A stretch of 64,000 nt of DNA from Hydractinia symbiolongicarpus. Its lineage: Eukaryota > Cnidaria > Hydrozoa > Anthoathecata > Hydractiniidae. Numbering within the stretch: position 1 is the first letter of the stretch; the number at the start of each line of letters is the position of its first letter. The position numbers were made by a program, and so were the translations under genes. The stretch is taken from contig NC_079886.1 in the NCBI RefSeq assembly GCF_029227915.1, positions 2,852,001-2,916,000 of the forward strand. Reading direction: 5' to 3'. Below are positions 1 to 10,343 of this stretch, in pieces. The notes beneath the pieces were generated by a model that ran no database searches, was not told where the DNA came from, and saw only the letters and a program-made list of their open reading frames with translations.

Positions 1-110
1 GGCCCGTATAGTGGAATGTATATAAAGAAAGTACCCTGTGAGCAAACTCATTTTCAGAACGATTTTTTAAATTATTTTTTCACCATTAAAACGCATGAGA
101 CTTGCAGTTT

Positions 111-132
111 TCAAAAATGTTTTCATTTTTGA
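111..132. other. Conserved 22-bp inverted repeat (hairpin/cruciform candidate), one per monomer
   Basis: Arms TCAAAAATG (111-119) and CATTTTTGA (124-132) are perfect reverse complements around a TTTT loop. The element recurs at the same position in nearly every monomer. Loop variants occur (TTTA as near 55250, TATC in the GTGTATCC subtype as near 13500). Arm variants include AAAAGTG, a G:T wobble if transcribed. The perfect short dyad is plain in the sequence. Extrusion as a cruciform, or a hairpin in a transcript, is inference. Confidence 0.8.
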
Positions 133-142
133 TAAGACGCTG

Positions 143-148
143 AATAAA
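143..148 (+). promoter_or_regulatory. AATAAA hexamer present in nearly every monomer
   Basis: The plus strand reads CTGAATAAAAG or CTAAATAAAAC at this place in almost all monomers, so a canonical eukaryotic poly(A)-signal hexamer recurs about every 203 bp. Whether it is ever used depends on transcription of the array, which is unknown. An A-rich satellite can carry this hexamer by chance and amplify it. Confidence 0.3.
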
Positions 149-239
149 AGAAGTTTAATGGCCGGCAAAAGAAAACCCGCGATTTCCCGTAAATCCGGTA
201 CTCGGCCCGTATAGTCCAAAGTATACAAATAAAGTACTC

Positions 240-255
240 AATGAGTAAACTCATT
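240..255. other. Near-palindromic dyad AATGAGT-AA-ACTCATT (best example)
   Basis: In the ACTCAATG monomer subtype the dyad has perfect 7-bp arms around a 2-bp spacer. In most other monomers the core GAGT-AA-ACTC or TGAGT-AA-ACTCA remains. It is broken in some subtypes (TGATCAAACTC, TGAATAAACTC, GAGGAAACTGAT). It could be a site for a dimeric DNA-binding protein or simply a chance feature spread by homogenisation. I know of no protein to assign to it. Confidence 0.55.
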
Positions 256-2435
256 TCCCGAACGATTTTTTAAATTATTTTTTTACCACTAAAAAGCATG
301 AGACTTGTAGTTTTCAAAAATGTTTTCATTTTTGATGAGACCCTAATTAAAAGAAGTTTAATCGCTGGCAAACGAAAACCCGCGATTTCCCGTAAATCCC
401 GTACTCGGCCCGTATAGTCAAAAGTATACAAAAAAAGTACCCTGTGAATAAACTCATTTTAAGAACGATTTTTTAAATTATTTTTTCACCACTAAAAGGC
501 ATGAGACTTGTAGATTTCACAAATGTTTTTATTTTTGATGAGACGCCGAATGAAAGAAGTTTAATCGCCGGCAAACGAAAACCCGCGATTTCCCCTAAAT
601 CGCGTACTCGGCCCGTATAGTCAAAAGTATACAAAGAAAGTACTCAGGAAGTAAACTCATTTCCCGAACGATATTTTAAATTATTTTTTCACCACTAAAA
701 CGCATGATACTTGTAGTTTTCAAAAATGTTTTTATTTTTGATGAGACGCTAAATAAAACAAGTTTAATCGCCGGCAAACGAAAACCCGCGATTTCCCGTA
801 AATCCCGGACACGACTCGTATAATGAAAAGTATACAAAGAAAGTACCCAGGGAGTAAACTCATTTCCCGAAGGATTTTTTAAATTATTTTTTCACCACTA
901 AAACGCATGAGACATGTAGTTTTCAAAATTGTTTTCATTTTTGATGAGACGCTGAATAAAAGAAGTTTAATCGCCGGCAAACGAAAACCCGCGATTTCCT
1001 GTAAATCCCGTACTCGGCCCGTATAGTCAAAAGTACACAAAGAAAGTACCCTGTGAATACACTCATTTTAAGAACGATTTTTTAAATTATTTTTTCACCA
1101 CTAAAAAGCATGAGAATTGTAGTTTTCAAAAATGTTTTCATTTTTGATGAGACGCTAATTAAAAGAAGTCTAATCGCCGGCAAACGAAAACCCGCGATTT
1201 CCCGTAAATCCCGTACTCGGCCCGTATAGTCAAAAGTATACAAAGAAAGTACCCTGTGAATAAACTCATTTTAAGAACGATTTTTTAAATTATTTTTTCA
1301 CCACTAAAAGGCATGAGACTTGTAGATTTCAAAAATGTTTTTATTTTTGATGAGACGCCGAATGAAAGAAGTTTAATCGCCGGCAAACGAAAACCCGCGA
1401 TTTCCCGTAAATCCCGTACTCGGCCCGTATAGTCAAAAGTATACAAAGAAAGTACTCAGGAAGTAAACTCATTTCCCGAACGATATTTTAAATTATTTTT
1501 TCACCACTAAAACGCATGAGACTTGTAGTTTTCAAAAATGTTTTCATTTTTGATGAGACGCTGAATGAAGGAAGTTTAATCGCCGGGAAAGAAAAGCCCG
1601 CGATTTCCCGTAAATCCCGGACTCGACCCGTATAGTCAAAAGTATAAAAAGAAAGTACCCTGTGAGTAAACTCATTTTCAGAACGATTTTTTAAATTATT
1701 TTTTCACCATTAAAACGCATGAGACTTGCAGTTTTCAAAATTGTTTTCATTTTTGATAAGACGCTGAATAAAAGAAGTTTAATGGCCGGCAAAAGAAAAC
1801 CCGTGATTTCCCGTAAATCCGGTACTCGGCCGTATAGTCTAAAGTATACAAATAAAGTACTCAATGAGTAAACTCATTTCCCGAACGATTTTTTAAATTA
1901 TTTTTTCACCACTAAAAAGCATGAGAATTGTAGTTTTCAAAAATGTTTTCATTTTTGATGAGACGCTAATTAAAAGAAGTCTAATCGCCGGCAAACGAAA
2001 ACCCGCGATTTCCCGTAAATCCCGTACTCGGCCCGTATAGTCAAAAGTATACAAAGAAAGCACCCTGTGAATAAACTCATTTTAAGAACGATTTTTTAAA
2101 TTATTTTTTCACCACTAAAAGGCATGAGACTTGTAGATTTCAAAAATGTTTTTATTTTTGATGAGACGCCGAATGAAAGAAGTTTAATCGCCGGCAAACG
2201 AAAACCCGCGATTTCCCGTAAATCCCGTACTCGGCCCGTATAGTCAAAAGTATACAAAGAAAGTACTCAGGAAGTAAACTCATTTCCCGAACGATATTTT
2301 AAATTATTTTTTCACCACTAAAACGCATGAGACTTGTAGTTTTCAAAAATGTTTTCATTTTTGATGAGACGCTGAATGAAGGAAGTTTAATCGCCGGGAA
2401 AGAAAACCCCGCAATTTCCCGTAAATCCCGGACTC

Positions 2436-3653
2436 GACCCGTATAGTCAAAAGTATAAAAAGAAATTACCCTGTGAGTAAACTCATTTTCAGAACGATTT
2501 TTTAAATTATTTTTTCACCATTAAAACGCATGAGACTTGTAGATTTCAAAAATGTTTTTATTTTTGATGAGACGCCGAATGAAAGAAGTTTAATCGCCGG
2601 CAAACGAAAACCCGCGATTTCCCGTCAATCGCGTACTCGGCCCGTATAGTCAAAAGTATACAAAGAAAGTACTCAGGAAGTAAACTCATTTCCCGAACGA
2701 TATTTTAAATTATTTTTTCACCACTAAAACGCATGAGACTTGTAGTTTTCAAAAATATTTTTATTTTTGATGAGACGCTAAATAAAACAAGTTTAATCGC
2801 CGGCAAACGAAAACCCGCGATTTCCCGTAAATCCCGGACACGACTCGTATAATGAAAAGTATACAAAGAAAGTACCCAGGGAGTAAACTCATTTCCCGAA
2901 GGATTTTTTAAATTATTTTTTCACCACTAAAACGCATGAGACATGTAGTTTTCAAAATTTTTTTCATTTTTGATGAGACGCTGTATAAAAGAAGTTTAAT
3001 CGCCGGCAAACGAAAACCCGCGATTTCCCGTAAATCCCGGACTCGACCCGTATAGTCAAAAGTATAAAAAGAAATTACCCTGTGAGTAAACTCATTTTCA
3101 GAACGATTTTTTAAATTATTTTTTCACCATTAAAACCCATGAGACTTGTAGATTTCAAAAATGTTTTTATTTTTGATGAGACGCCGAATGAAAGAAGTTT
3201 AATCGCCGGCAAACGAAAACCCGCGATTTCCCGTAAATCGCGTACTCGGCCCGTATAGTCAAAAGTATACAAAGAAAGTACTCAGGAAGTAAACTCATTT
3301 CCCGAACGATATTTTAAATTATTTTTTCACCACTAAAACGCATGAGGCTTGTAGTTTTCAAAAATGTTTTTATTTTTGATGAGACGCTAAATAAAACAAG
3401 ATTAATCGCCGGCAAACGAAAACCCGCGATTTCCCGTAAATCCCGGACACGACTCGTATAATGAAAAGTATACAAAGAAAGTACCCAGGGAGTAAACTCA
3501 TTTCCCGAAGGATTTTTTAAATTATTTTTTCACCACTAAAACGCATGAGACATGTAGTTTTCAAAATTGTTTTCATTTTTGATGAGACGCTGAATAAAAG
3601 AAGTTTAATCGCCGGCAAACGAAAACCCGCGATTTCCCGTAAATCCCGTACTC
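2436..3653 (+). repeat. 3-mer HOR, two tandem 609-bp units
   Basis: Units 2436-3044 and 3045-3653 each contain, in order, a monomer with GTAGATTTC and CCGAATGAAAG, an ACTCAGGAAG monomer with CGATATTTT, and an ACCCAGGG monomer with the CCCGAAGG variant and GACATGTAG. The CCCGAAGG marker lies near 2896 and 3504, 608 bp apart. Scattered substitutions separate the two units, so they are not the youngest copies in the window. Confidence 0.8.
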
Positions 3654-4464
3654 GGCCCGTATAGTCAAAAGTACACAAAGAAAGTACCCTGTGAATAAAC
3701 TCATTTTAAGAACGATTTTTTAAATTACTTTTTCACCACTAAAACGCATGAGACTTGTAGTTTTCAAAAATGGTTTCATTTTTGAGAAGACGCTGAATAA
3801 AAGAAGTTTAATCGCCGGCAAACGAAAACCCGCGATTTCCCGTAAATCCCGTACTCGGCCCGAATAGTAAAAAGTATACAAAGAAAGTTCTCAGGGAGTA
3901 AACTCATTTCCCGAACGATATTTTAAATTATTTTTTCAGCACTAAAACGAATGAGACTTGTAGTTTTCAAAAATGTTTTCATTTTTGATGAGACGCTAAA
4001 TAAAACAAGTTTAATCGCCGGCAAACGAAAACCCGCGATTTCCCGTAAATCCCGGACACGACCCGTATAATCAAAAGTATACAAATAAAGTACCCAGGGA
4101 GTAAACTTATTTCCCGAACGATTTTTTAAATTATTTTTTCACCACTAAAACGCATGAGACTTGTAGTTTTTAAAATAGTTTTCATTTTTGATGAGACGCT
4201 GAATAAAAGAAGTTTAATCGCCGGCAAACGAAAACCCGCGATTTCCCGTAAATCCCGTACTCGGCCCGTATAGTCAAAAGTGCACAAAAAAGTACCCAGG
4301 GAGTAAACTGATTTCCCAAATGATTTTTTAAATTATTTTTTCACCACTAAAACGCATGAGACTTGTAGTTTTCAAAAATGTTTTCATTTTTGATCAGATG
4401 CTGAATAAAAGAAGTTTAATCGCCGGCAAACGAAAACCAGCGATTTCCCGTAAATCCCGGACGC
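3654..4464 (+). repeat. Four non-HOR monomers between blocks
   Basis: Four monomers (811 bp) that do not form a visible tandem HOR with their immediate neighbours. They include a monomer with TTACTTTTTCACC near 3725, one with GAATAGTAAAAAG near 3852 and one with GTGCACAAAAAAG near 4279. The last two resemble monomers at about 49.4-49.7 kb (AAATAAAG with AACTTATTT, then ACTGATTTCC..AATG) more than the central array. There is no gene here. Confidence 0.7.
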
Positions 4465-5681
4465 GACCCGTATAATCAAAAGTATACAAAGAAAGTACCC
4501 AGGGAGTAAACTTATTTCCCGAACGATTTTTTAAATTATTTTTTCACCACTAAAACGCATGAGACTTGTAGTTTTCAAAAAAGTTTTCATTTTTGATGAG
4601 ACGCTAAATAAAAGAAGTTTAATTGCAGCCAAACGAAAATTCGCGATTTCCCGTAAATCCCGGGCTTGGCCCGTATAGTCGAATGTATATAATAAAAGTA
4701 CCCTGTGAGTAAACTCATTTCCAGAACGATTTTTCAAATTATTTTTTCACCACTAAAACGCATGAGACTTGTAGTTTTCAAAAAAGTTTTCATTTTTGAT
4801 GAGACGCTAAATAAAAGAAGTTTAATTGCAGCCAAACGAAAATTCGCGATTTCCCGTAAATCCCGGGCTTGGCCCGTATAGTCGAATGTATATAATAAAA
4901 GTACCCTGTGAGTAAACTCATTTCCAGAACGATTTTTCAAATTATTTTTTCACCACTAAAACGCATGAGACTTGTAGTTTTCAAAAAAGTTTTCATTTTT
5001 GATGAGACGCTAAATAAAAGAAGTTTAATTGCAGCCAAACGAAAATTCGCGATTTCCCGTAAATCCCGGACACGACCCGTATAATCGAAAGTATACAAAG
5101 AAAGTACCTAGGGAGTAAACTCATTTCCCGAACGATTTTTTAAATTATTTTTTCACCACTAAAACGCATGAGACTTGTAGTTTTCAAAAATGTTTTCATT
5201 TTTGATGAGACGCTGAATAAAAGAAGATTAATCGCCGGCAAACGAAAACCGGCGATTTCCTGTAAATCCCGGGCTGGCCCCTATAGTCGAATGTATACAA
5301 AGAAAGTACCCTGTGAGTAAACTCATTCTCAGAACGATTTTTTAAATTATTTTTTCACCACTAAAACGCATGAGACTTTTAGTTTTCAAAAATGTTTTCA
5401 TTTTTGAGAAGACGCTGTATAAAAGAAGTTTAACCGCCGGCAAACGAAAACCCGCGATTTCCCGTAAATCCGGTACTCGACCCGTATAGTCAAAAGTATA
5501 CAAAGAAAGTACCCAGGAAGTAAACTCATTTCCCGAACGATTTTTTAAATTATTTTTTCACCACTAAAACGCATGAGACTTGTAGTTTTCAAAAATGTTT
5601 TCATTTTTGATCAGACGCTGAATAAAAGAAGTTTAATCGCCGGTAAACGAAAACCAGCGATTTCCCGTAAATCCCGGACGC
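4465..5681 (+). repeat. 6-mer HOR, unit 1 (1217 bp)
   Basis: Six monomers starting at 4465, 4668, 4871, 5074, 5276 and 5479. The unit contains a recent single-monomer duplication: the 207 bp at 4531-4737 recur exactly at 4734-4940. The monomers carry the GCAGCC and AAAATTCGCG subtype, also found at the right end of the window. Unit 2 (5682-6898) appears almost identical; the differences I saw are few (for example GTATAAT versus GTGTAAT just inside the start). Confidence 0.9.
5418..5425 (+). promoter_or_regulatory. TATA-box-like TATAAAAG in a monomer subtype
   Basis: In a subset of monomers the usual CTGAATAAAAG becomes CTGTATAAAAG, creating TATAAAAG on the plus strand. The same variant appears in other HORs, for example near 6635, 11295, 12511, 13322 and 18185. 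It matches the TATA consensus. It is also a single-base change from the array consensus, so promoter activity is speculative. Confidence 0.2.
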
Positions 5682-6898
5682 GACCCGTGTAATCAAAAGT
5701 ATACAAAGAAAGTACCCAGGGAGTAAACTTATTTCCCGAACGATTTTTTAAATTATTTTTTCACCACTAAAACGCATGAGACTTGTAGTTTTCAAAAAAG
5801 TTTTCATTTTTGATGAGACGCTAAATAAAAGAAGTTTAATTGCAGCCAAACGAAAATTCGCGATTTCCCGTAAATCCCGGGCTTGGCCCGTATAGTCGAA
5901 TGTATATAATAAAAGTACCCTGTGAGTAAACTCATTTCCAGAACGATTTTTCAAATTATTTTTTCACCACTAAAACGCATGAGACTTGTAGTTTTCAAAA
6001 AAGTTTTCATTTTTGATGAGACGCTAAATAAAAGAAGTTTAATTGCAGCCAAACGAAAATTCGCGATTTCCCGTAAATCCCGGGCTTGGCCCGTATAGTC
6101 GAATGTATATAATAAAAGTACCCTGTGAGTAAACTCATTTCCAGAACGATTTTTCAAATTATTTTTTCACCACTAAAACGCATGAGACTTGTAGTTTTCA
6201 AAAAAGTTTTCATTTTTGATGAGACGCTAAATAAAAGAAGTTTAATTGCAGCCAAACGAAAATTCGCGATTTCCCGTAAATCCCGGACACGACCCGTATA
6301 ATCGAAAGTATACAAAGAAAGTACCTAGGGAGTAAACTCATTTCCCGAACGATTTTTTAAATTATTTTTTCACCACTAAAACGCATGAGACTTGTAGTTT
6401 TCAAAAATGTTTTCATTTTTGATGAGACGCTGAATAAAAGAAGATTAATCGCCGGCAAACGAAAACCGGCGATTTCCTGTAAATCCCGGGCTGGCCCCTA
6501 TAGTCGAATGTATACAAAGAAAGTACCCTGTGAGTAAACTCATTCTCAGAACGATTTTTTAAATTATTTTTTCACCACTAAAACGCATGAGACTTTTAGT
6601 TTTCAAAAATGTTTTCATTTTTGAGAAGACGCTGTATAAAAGAAGTTTAACCGCCGGCAAACGAAAACCCGCGATTTCCCGTAAATCCGGTACTCGACCC
6701 GTATAGTCAAAAGTATACAAAGAAAGTACCCAGGAAGTAAACTCATTTCCCGAACGATTTTTTAAATTATTTTTTCACCACTAAAACGCATGAGACTTGT
6801 AGTTTTCAAAAATGTTTTCATTTTTGATCAGACGCTGAATAAAAGAAGTTTAATCGCCGGTAAACGAAAACCAGCGATTTCCCGTAAATCCCGGACGC
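5682..6898 (+). repeat. 6-mer HOR, unit 2 (1217 bp)
   Basis: Repeats unit 1 at an offset of exactly 1217 bp: the paired monomers at 4531 and 4734 recur at 5748 and 5951, and the TGAGACTTTT marker moves from 5371 to 6588. Near identity indicates a very recent tandem duplication. Confidence 0.9.
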
Positions 6899-7911
6899 GA
6901 CCCGTGTAATCAAAAGTATACAAAGAAAGTACCCAGGGAGTAAACTTATTTCCCGAACGATTTTTTAAATTATTTTTTCACCACTAAAACGCATGAGACT
7001 TGTACTTTTCAAAAATGTTTTCATTTTTGATGAGACGCTAAATAAAAGAAGTTTAATCGCAGCCAAACGAAAATTCGCGATTTCCCGTCAATCCCGGGCC
7101 TGGCCCGTATAGTCGAATGTATATAATGAAAGTACCCTGTGAGTAAACTTATTTCCAGAACGATTTTTCAAATTATTTTTTCACCAGTAAAACGAATGAA
7201 ACTTGTAGTATTCAAAAATGTTTACATTTTTGATGAGACGCTGAATAAAAGACGTTTAATCGCCGGCAAACGAAAACCCGCGATTTCCCCTAAATCCCGG
7301 ACACGACCCGTATAATCAAAAGTATACAAAGAAAGTACCTAGGGAGTAAACTCATTTCCCGAACGATTTTTTAAATTATTTTTTCACCACTAAAACGCAT
7401 GAGACTTGTAGTTTTCAAAAATGTTTTCATTTTTGATGAGACGCTGAATAAAAGAAGATTAATCGCCGGCAAACGAAAACCCGCGATTTCCTGTAAATCC
7501 CGGGATGACCCTATAGTCGAATGTATACAAAGAAGGTACCCTGTGAGTAAACTCATTCTCAGAACGATTTTTTAAATTATTTTTTCACCACTAAAACGCA
7601 TGAGACTTTTAGTTTTCAAAAATGTTTTCATTTTTGAGAAGACGCTGTATAAAAGAAGTTTAACCACCGGCAAATGAAAACCCGCGATTTCCCGTAAATC
7701 CGGTACTCGACCCGTATAGTCAAAATTATACAAAGAAAGTACCCAGGAAGTAAACTCATTTCCCGAACGATTTTTTAAATTATTTTTTCACCACTAAAAC
7801 GCATGAGACTTGTAGTTTTCAAAAATGTTTTCATTTTTGATCAGACGCTGAATAAAAGAAGTTTAATCGCCAGCAAACGAAAACCCGCGATTTCCCGTAA
7901 ATCCCGGGCTT
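6899..7911 (+). repeat. 6-mer HOR, unit 3, reduced to 5 monomers (1013 bp)
   Basis: Begins like units 1 and 2 (GGACGCGACCCGTGTAAT) but is one monomer shorter. The TGAGACTTTT marker is at 7601, 1013 bp after its counterpart. It holds a monomer with CGAATGAAACTTG, TAGTATTC and GTTTACATT near 7190 that reappears only near 55.2, 59.5, 60.9, 62.7 and 63.5 kb. Its substitutions make it older than the unit 1/unit 2 split. Confidence 0.85.
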
Positions 7912-9331
7912 GGCCCGTATAGTCGAATGTATATAAAGAAAGTACCCTGTGAGTAAACTCATTTCCAGAACGATTTTTCAAACTATTTTTTCACCACTAA
8001 AACGCATGAGACTTGTAGTTTTCAAAAATGTTTTCATTTTTGATGAGACGCTAAATAAAACAAGTTTAATCGCCGGCAAACGAAAACCCGCGATTTCCCG
8101 TAAATCTCGGACACGACCCGTATAATCAAAAGTATACAAAGAAAGTACCCAGGGAGTAAACTCATTTCCCGAATGATTTTTTAAATTATTTTTTCACCAC
8201 TAAAACGCATGAGACTTGTAGTTTTCAAAAATGTTTTCAATTTTGATGAGACGCTGAATAAAAGAAATTTAATCGCCGGCAAACGTAAACCCGCGATTTC
8301 CTGTAAATCCCGGGTCCGCCCCTATTGTCGAATGTATACAAAGAAAGTACCCTGTGAGTAAACTCATTTTCAGAACGATTTTTTAAATTATTTTTTCACC
8401 ACTAAAACGCATGAGACTTGCAGTTTTCAAAAATGTTTTCATTTTTGAAAAGACGTTGAATAAAAGAAGTTTAATCGCCGGCAAACGAAAACCCGCGATT
8501 TCCCGTAAATCCGGTACTCGACCCGTATAGTCAAAAGTATGCAAATATAGTACTCAATGAGTAAACTCATTTCCCGAACGATTTTTTAAATTATTTTTTC
8601 ACCACTAAAACGCATGAGACTTGTAGTTTTCAAAAGTGTTTTCATTTTTGATAAGACGCTAAATAAAAGAAGTTTAATCGCCGGCAAACGAAAACCCGCG
8701 TTTTCCCGTAAATCCCGTACTCGTCCCGTATAGTCAAAAGTATACAAAGAAAGTACCCTGTGAATAAACTCATTTTAAGAACGATTTTTTAAATTATTTT
8801 TTCACCACTAAAACGCATGAGACTTGCAGTTTTCAAAAATGTTTTCATTTTTGATAAGAGGCTGAATAAAAGAAGTTTAATCGCCGGCAAACGAAAACCC
8901 GCGATTTCCCGTAAATCCGGTACTCGACCCGTATAGTCAAAAGTATACAAATATAGTACTCAATGAGTAAACTCATTTCCCGAACGATTTTTTAAATTAT
9001 TTTTTCACCACTAAAACGCATGAGACTTGTAGTTTTCAAAAGTGTTTTCATTTTTGACAAGACGCTAAATAAAAGAAGTTTAATCACCGGCAAACGAAAA
9101 CCCGCTTTTTCCCGTAAATCCCGTACTCGGCCCGTATAGTCAAAAGTATACAAAGAAAGTACCCTGTGAATAAACTCATTTTAAGAACGATTTCTTAAAT
9201 TATTTTTTCACCACTAAAACGCATGAGACTTGTAGTTTTCAAAAATGTTTTCATTTTTGATGAGACGCCTAATAAAAGAAGTTTAATCGCCAGCAAACGA
9301 AAACCCGCGATTTCCCGTAAATCCCGGGCTT
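7912..9331 (+). repeat. 7-mer HOR, unit 1 (1420 bp)
   Basis: Seven monomers from a GGGCTTGGCCCG boundary to the same boundary at 9332. It contains a local 2-mer duplication (8317-8722 and 8723-9128, 406 bp each). Each of those copies has an ACCCTGTGA monomer with CTTGCAG followed by an AAATATAG/ACTCAATG monomer with AAAGTG and a CGCTTTTTC or CGTTTTCC tail. Confidence 0.85.
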
Positions 9332-10343
9332 GGCCCGTATAGTCGAATGTATATAAAGAAAGTACCCTGTGAGTAAACTCATTCCCAGAACGATTTTTCA
9401 AACTATTTTTTCACCACTAAAACGCATGAGACTTGTAGTTTTTAAAAATGTTTTCATTTTTGATGAGACGCTAAATAAAACAAGTTTAGTCGCCGGCAAA
9501 CGAAAACCCGCGATTTCCCGTAAATCCCGGACACGACCCGTATAATCAAAAGTATACAAAGAAAGTACCCAGGGAGTAAACTCATTTCCCGAATGATTTT
9601 TTAAATTATTTTTTCACCACTAAAACGCATGAGACTTGTAGTTTTCAAAAATGTTTTCAATTTTGATGAGACGCTGAATAAAAGAAGTTTAATCGCCGGC
9701 AAACGTAAACCCGCGATTTCCTGTAAATCCCGGGTCGGCCCCTATTGTCGAATGTATACAAAGAAAGTACCCTGTGAGTAAACTCATTTTTAGAACGATT
9801 TTTTAAATTATTTTTTCACCACTAAAACGCATGAGACTTGCAGTTTTCAAAAATGTTTTCATTTTTGAAAAGACGTTGAATAAAAGAAGTTTAATCGCCG
9901 GCAAACGAAAACCCGCGATTTCCCGTAAATCCGGTACTCGACCCGTATAGTCAAAAGTATGCAAATATAGTACTCAATGAGTAAACTCATTTCCCGAACG
10001 ATTTTTTAAATTATTTTTTCACCACTAAAACGCATGAGACTTGTAGTTTTCAAAAGTGTTTTCATTTTTGATAAGACGCTAAATAAAAGAAGTTTAATCG
10101 CCGGCAAACGAAAACCCGCTTTTTCTCGTAAATCCCGTACTCGTCCCGTATAGTCAAAAGTATACAAAGAAAGTACCCTGTGAATAAACTCATTTTAAGA
10201 ACGATTTTTAAAATTATTTTTTCTCCACTAAAACGCATGAGACTTGTAGTTTTCAAAAATGTTTTCATTTTTGATGAGACGCCGAATGAAAGCAGCTTAA
10301 TCGCCGACAACCGAAAACCCGTTTTCCCGTAAATCCCTGGCTC
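9332..10343 (+). repeat. 7-mer HOR, partial unit 2 plus a transition monomer
   Basis: 9332-10142 repeats the first four monomers of the preceding 7-mer at an offset of 1420 bp (AAATATAG marker 8541 to 9961). From about 10200 the sequence switches to the GAATGAAAGCAGC/CCGACAACC monomer, the anchor subtype of the next domain. The transition monomer 10143-10343 is two bases short and has the private variants TTTTTAAAATT and CTCCACTAAAAC. Confidence 0.8.

Larger units (their letters stand above)
1..203 (+). repeat. Reference monomer defining the register
   Basis: The first monomer runs from GGCCCG at 1 to just before the next GGCCCG at 204. Internal landmarks, in monomer coordinates: 7-23 GTATA...TATAC short inverted repeat; 34-57 a two-state variable block (ACCCTGTGA.. 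or ACCCAGGGA..) around the GAGT-AA-ACTC dyad; 61-80 AT-rich block with two T6 tracts; 81-110 well conserved CACC..ACTAAAACGCATGAG; 111-132 hairpin; 143-148 AATAAA; 160-166 CGCCGGC; 176-198 CpG-rich block containing GATTT/AAATC arms; 195-203 subtype-specific tail. The choice of start is arbitrary and serves only to index the array. The next four monomers (204, 407, 610, 813) are also exactly 203 bp. Confidence 0.95.
1..2435 (+). repeat. 4-mer HOR block (about 812 bp period)
   Basis: Twelve monomers. The subtype with GGCATGAG and GTAGATTTC sits near 498, 1311 and 2121, which is 813 and 810 bp apart. The units 204-1015, 1016-1827 and 1828-2638 share their first three monomers (AGCATGAG type, GGCATGAG type, ACTCAGGAAG type with CGATATTTT). 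The fourth position differs between units, and the ATGGCCGGC marker (158 and 1782) repeats at twice the period, so an 8-mer relation is also visible. The unit starting at 1828 has lost one C in its GGCCG start. Confidence 0.8.

Noticed and set aside
7-23. GTATA...TATAC inverted repeat at the monomer start
   Set aside because: 5-bp arms rich in TA, altered in the GAATGTATAT, CCCCTATAG and ATTGTCG subtypes without matching changes; likely chance.
176-198. GATTT/AAATC short inverted repeat in the CpG-rich block as a functional hairpin or terminator
   Set aside because: Only 5-bp arms around CCCGT, changed in several subtypes (CGCTTTTTCC, CCGTTTTCCC) without compensation; too weak to claim.
9195-9401. 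Recurring minus-strand open frames of 61-68 codons (also 110 codons at 10062-10394 and 106 codons at 55852-56172)
   Set aside because: Each is about one monomer long and recurs only because the monomer does. The 203-bp period is not a multiple of three, so the frame shifts and stops in the next unit. Many of the 68-codon versions have TTG rather than ATG at the assumed start. No domain or signal is recognisable, and variants shift or close the frame freely.
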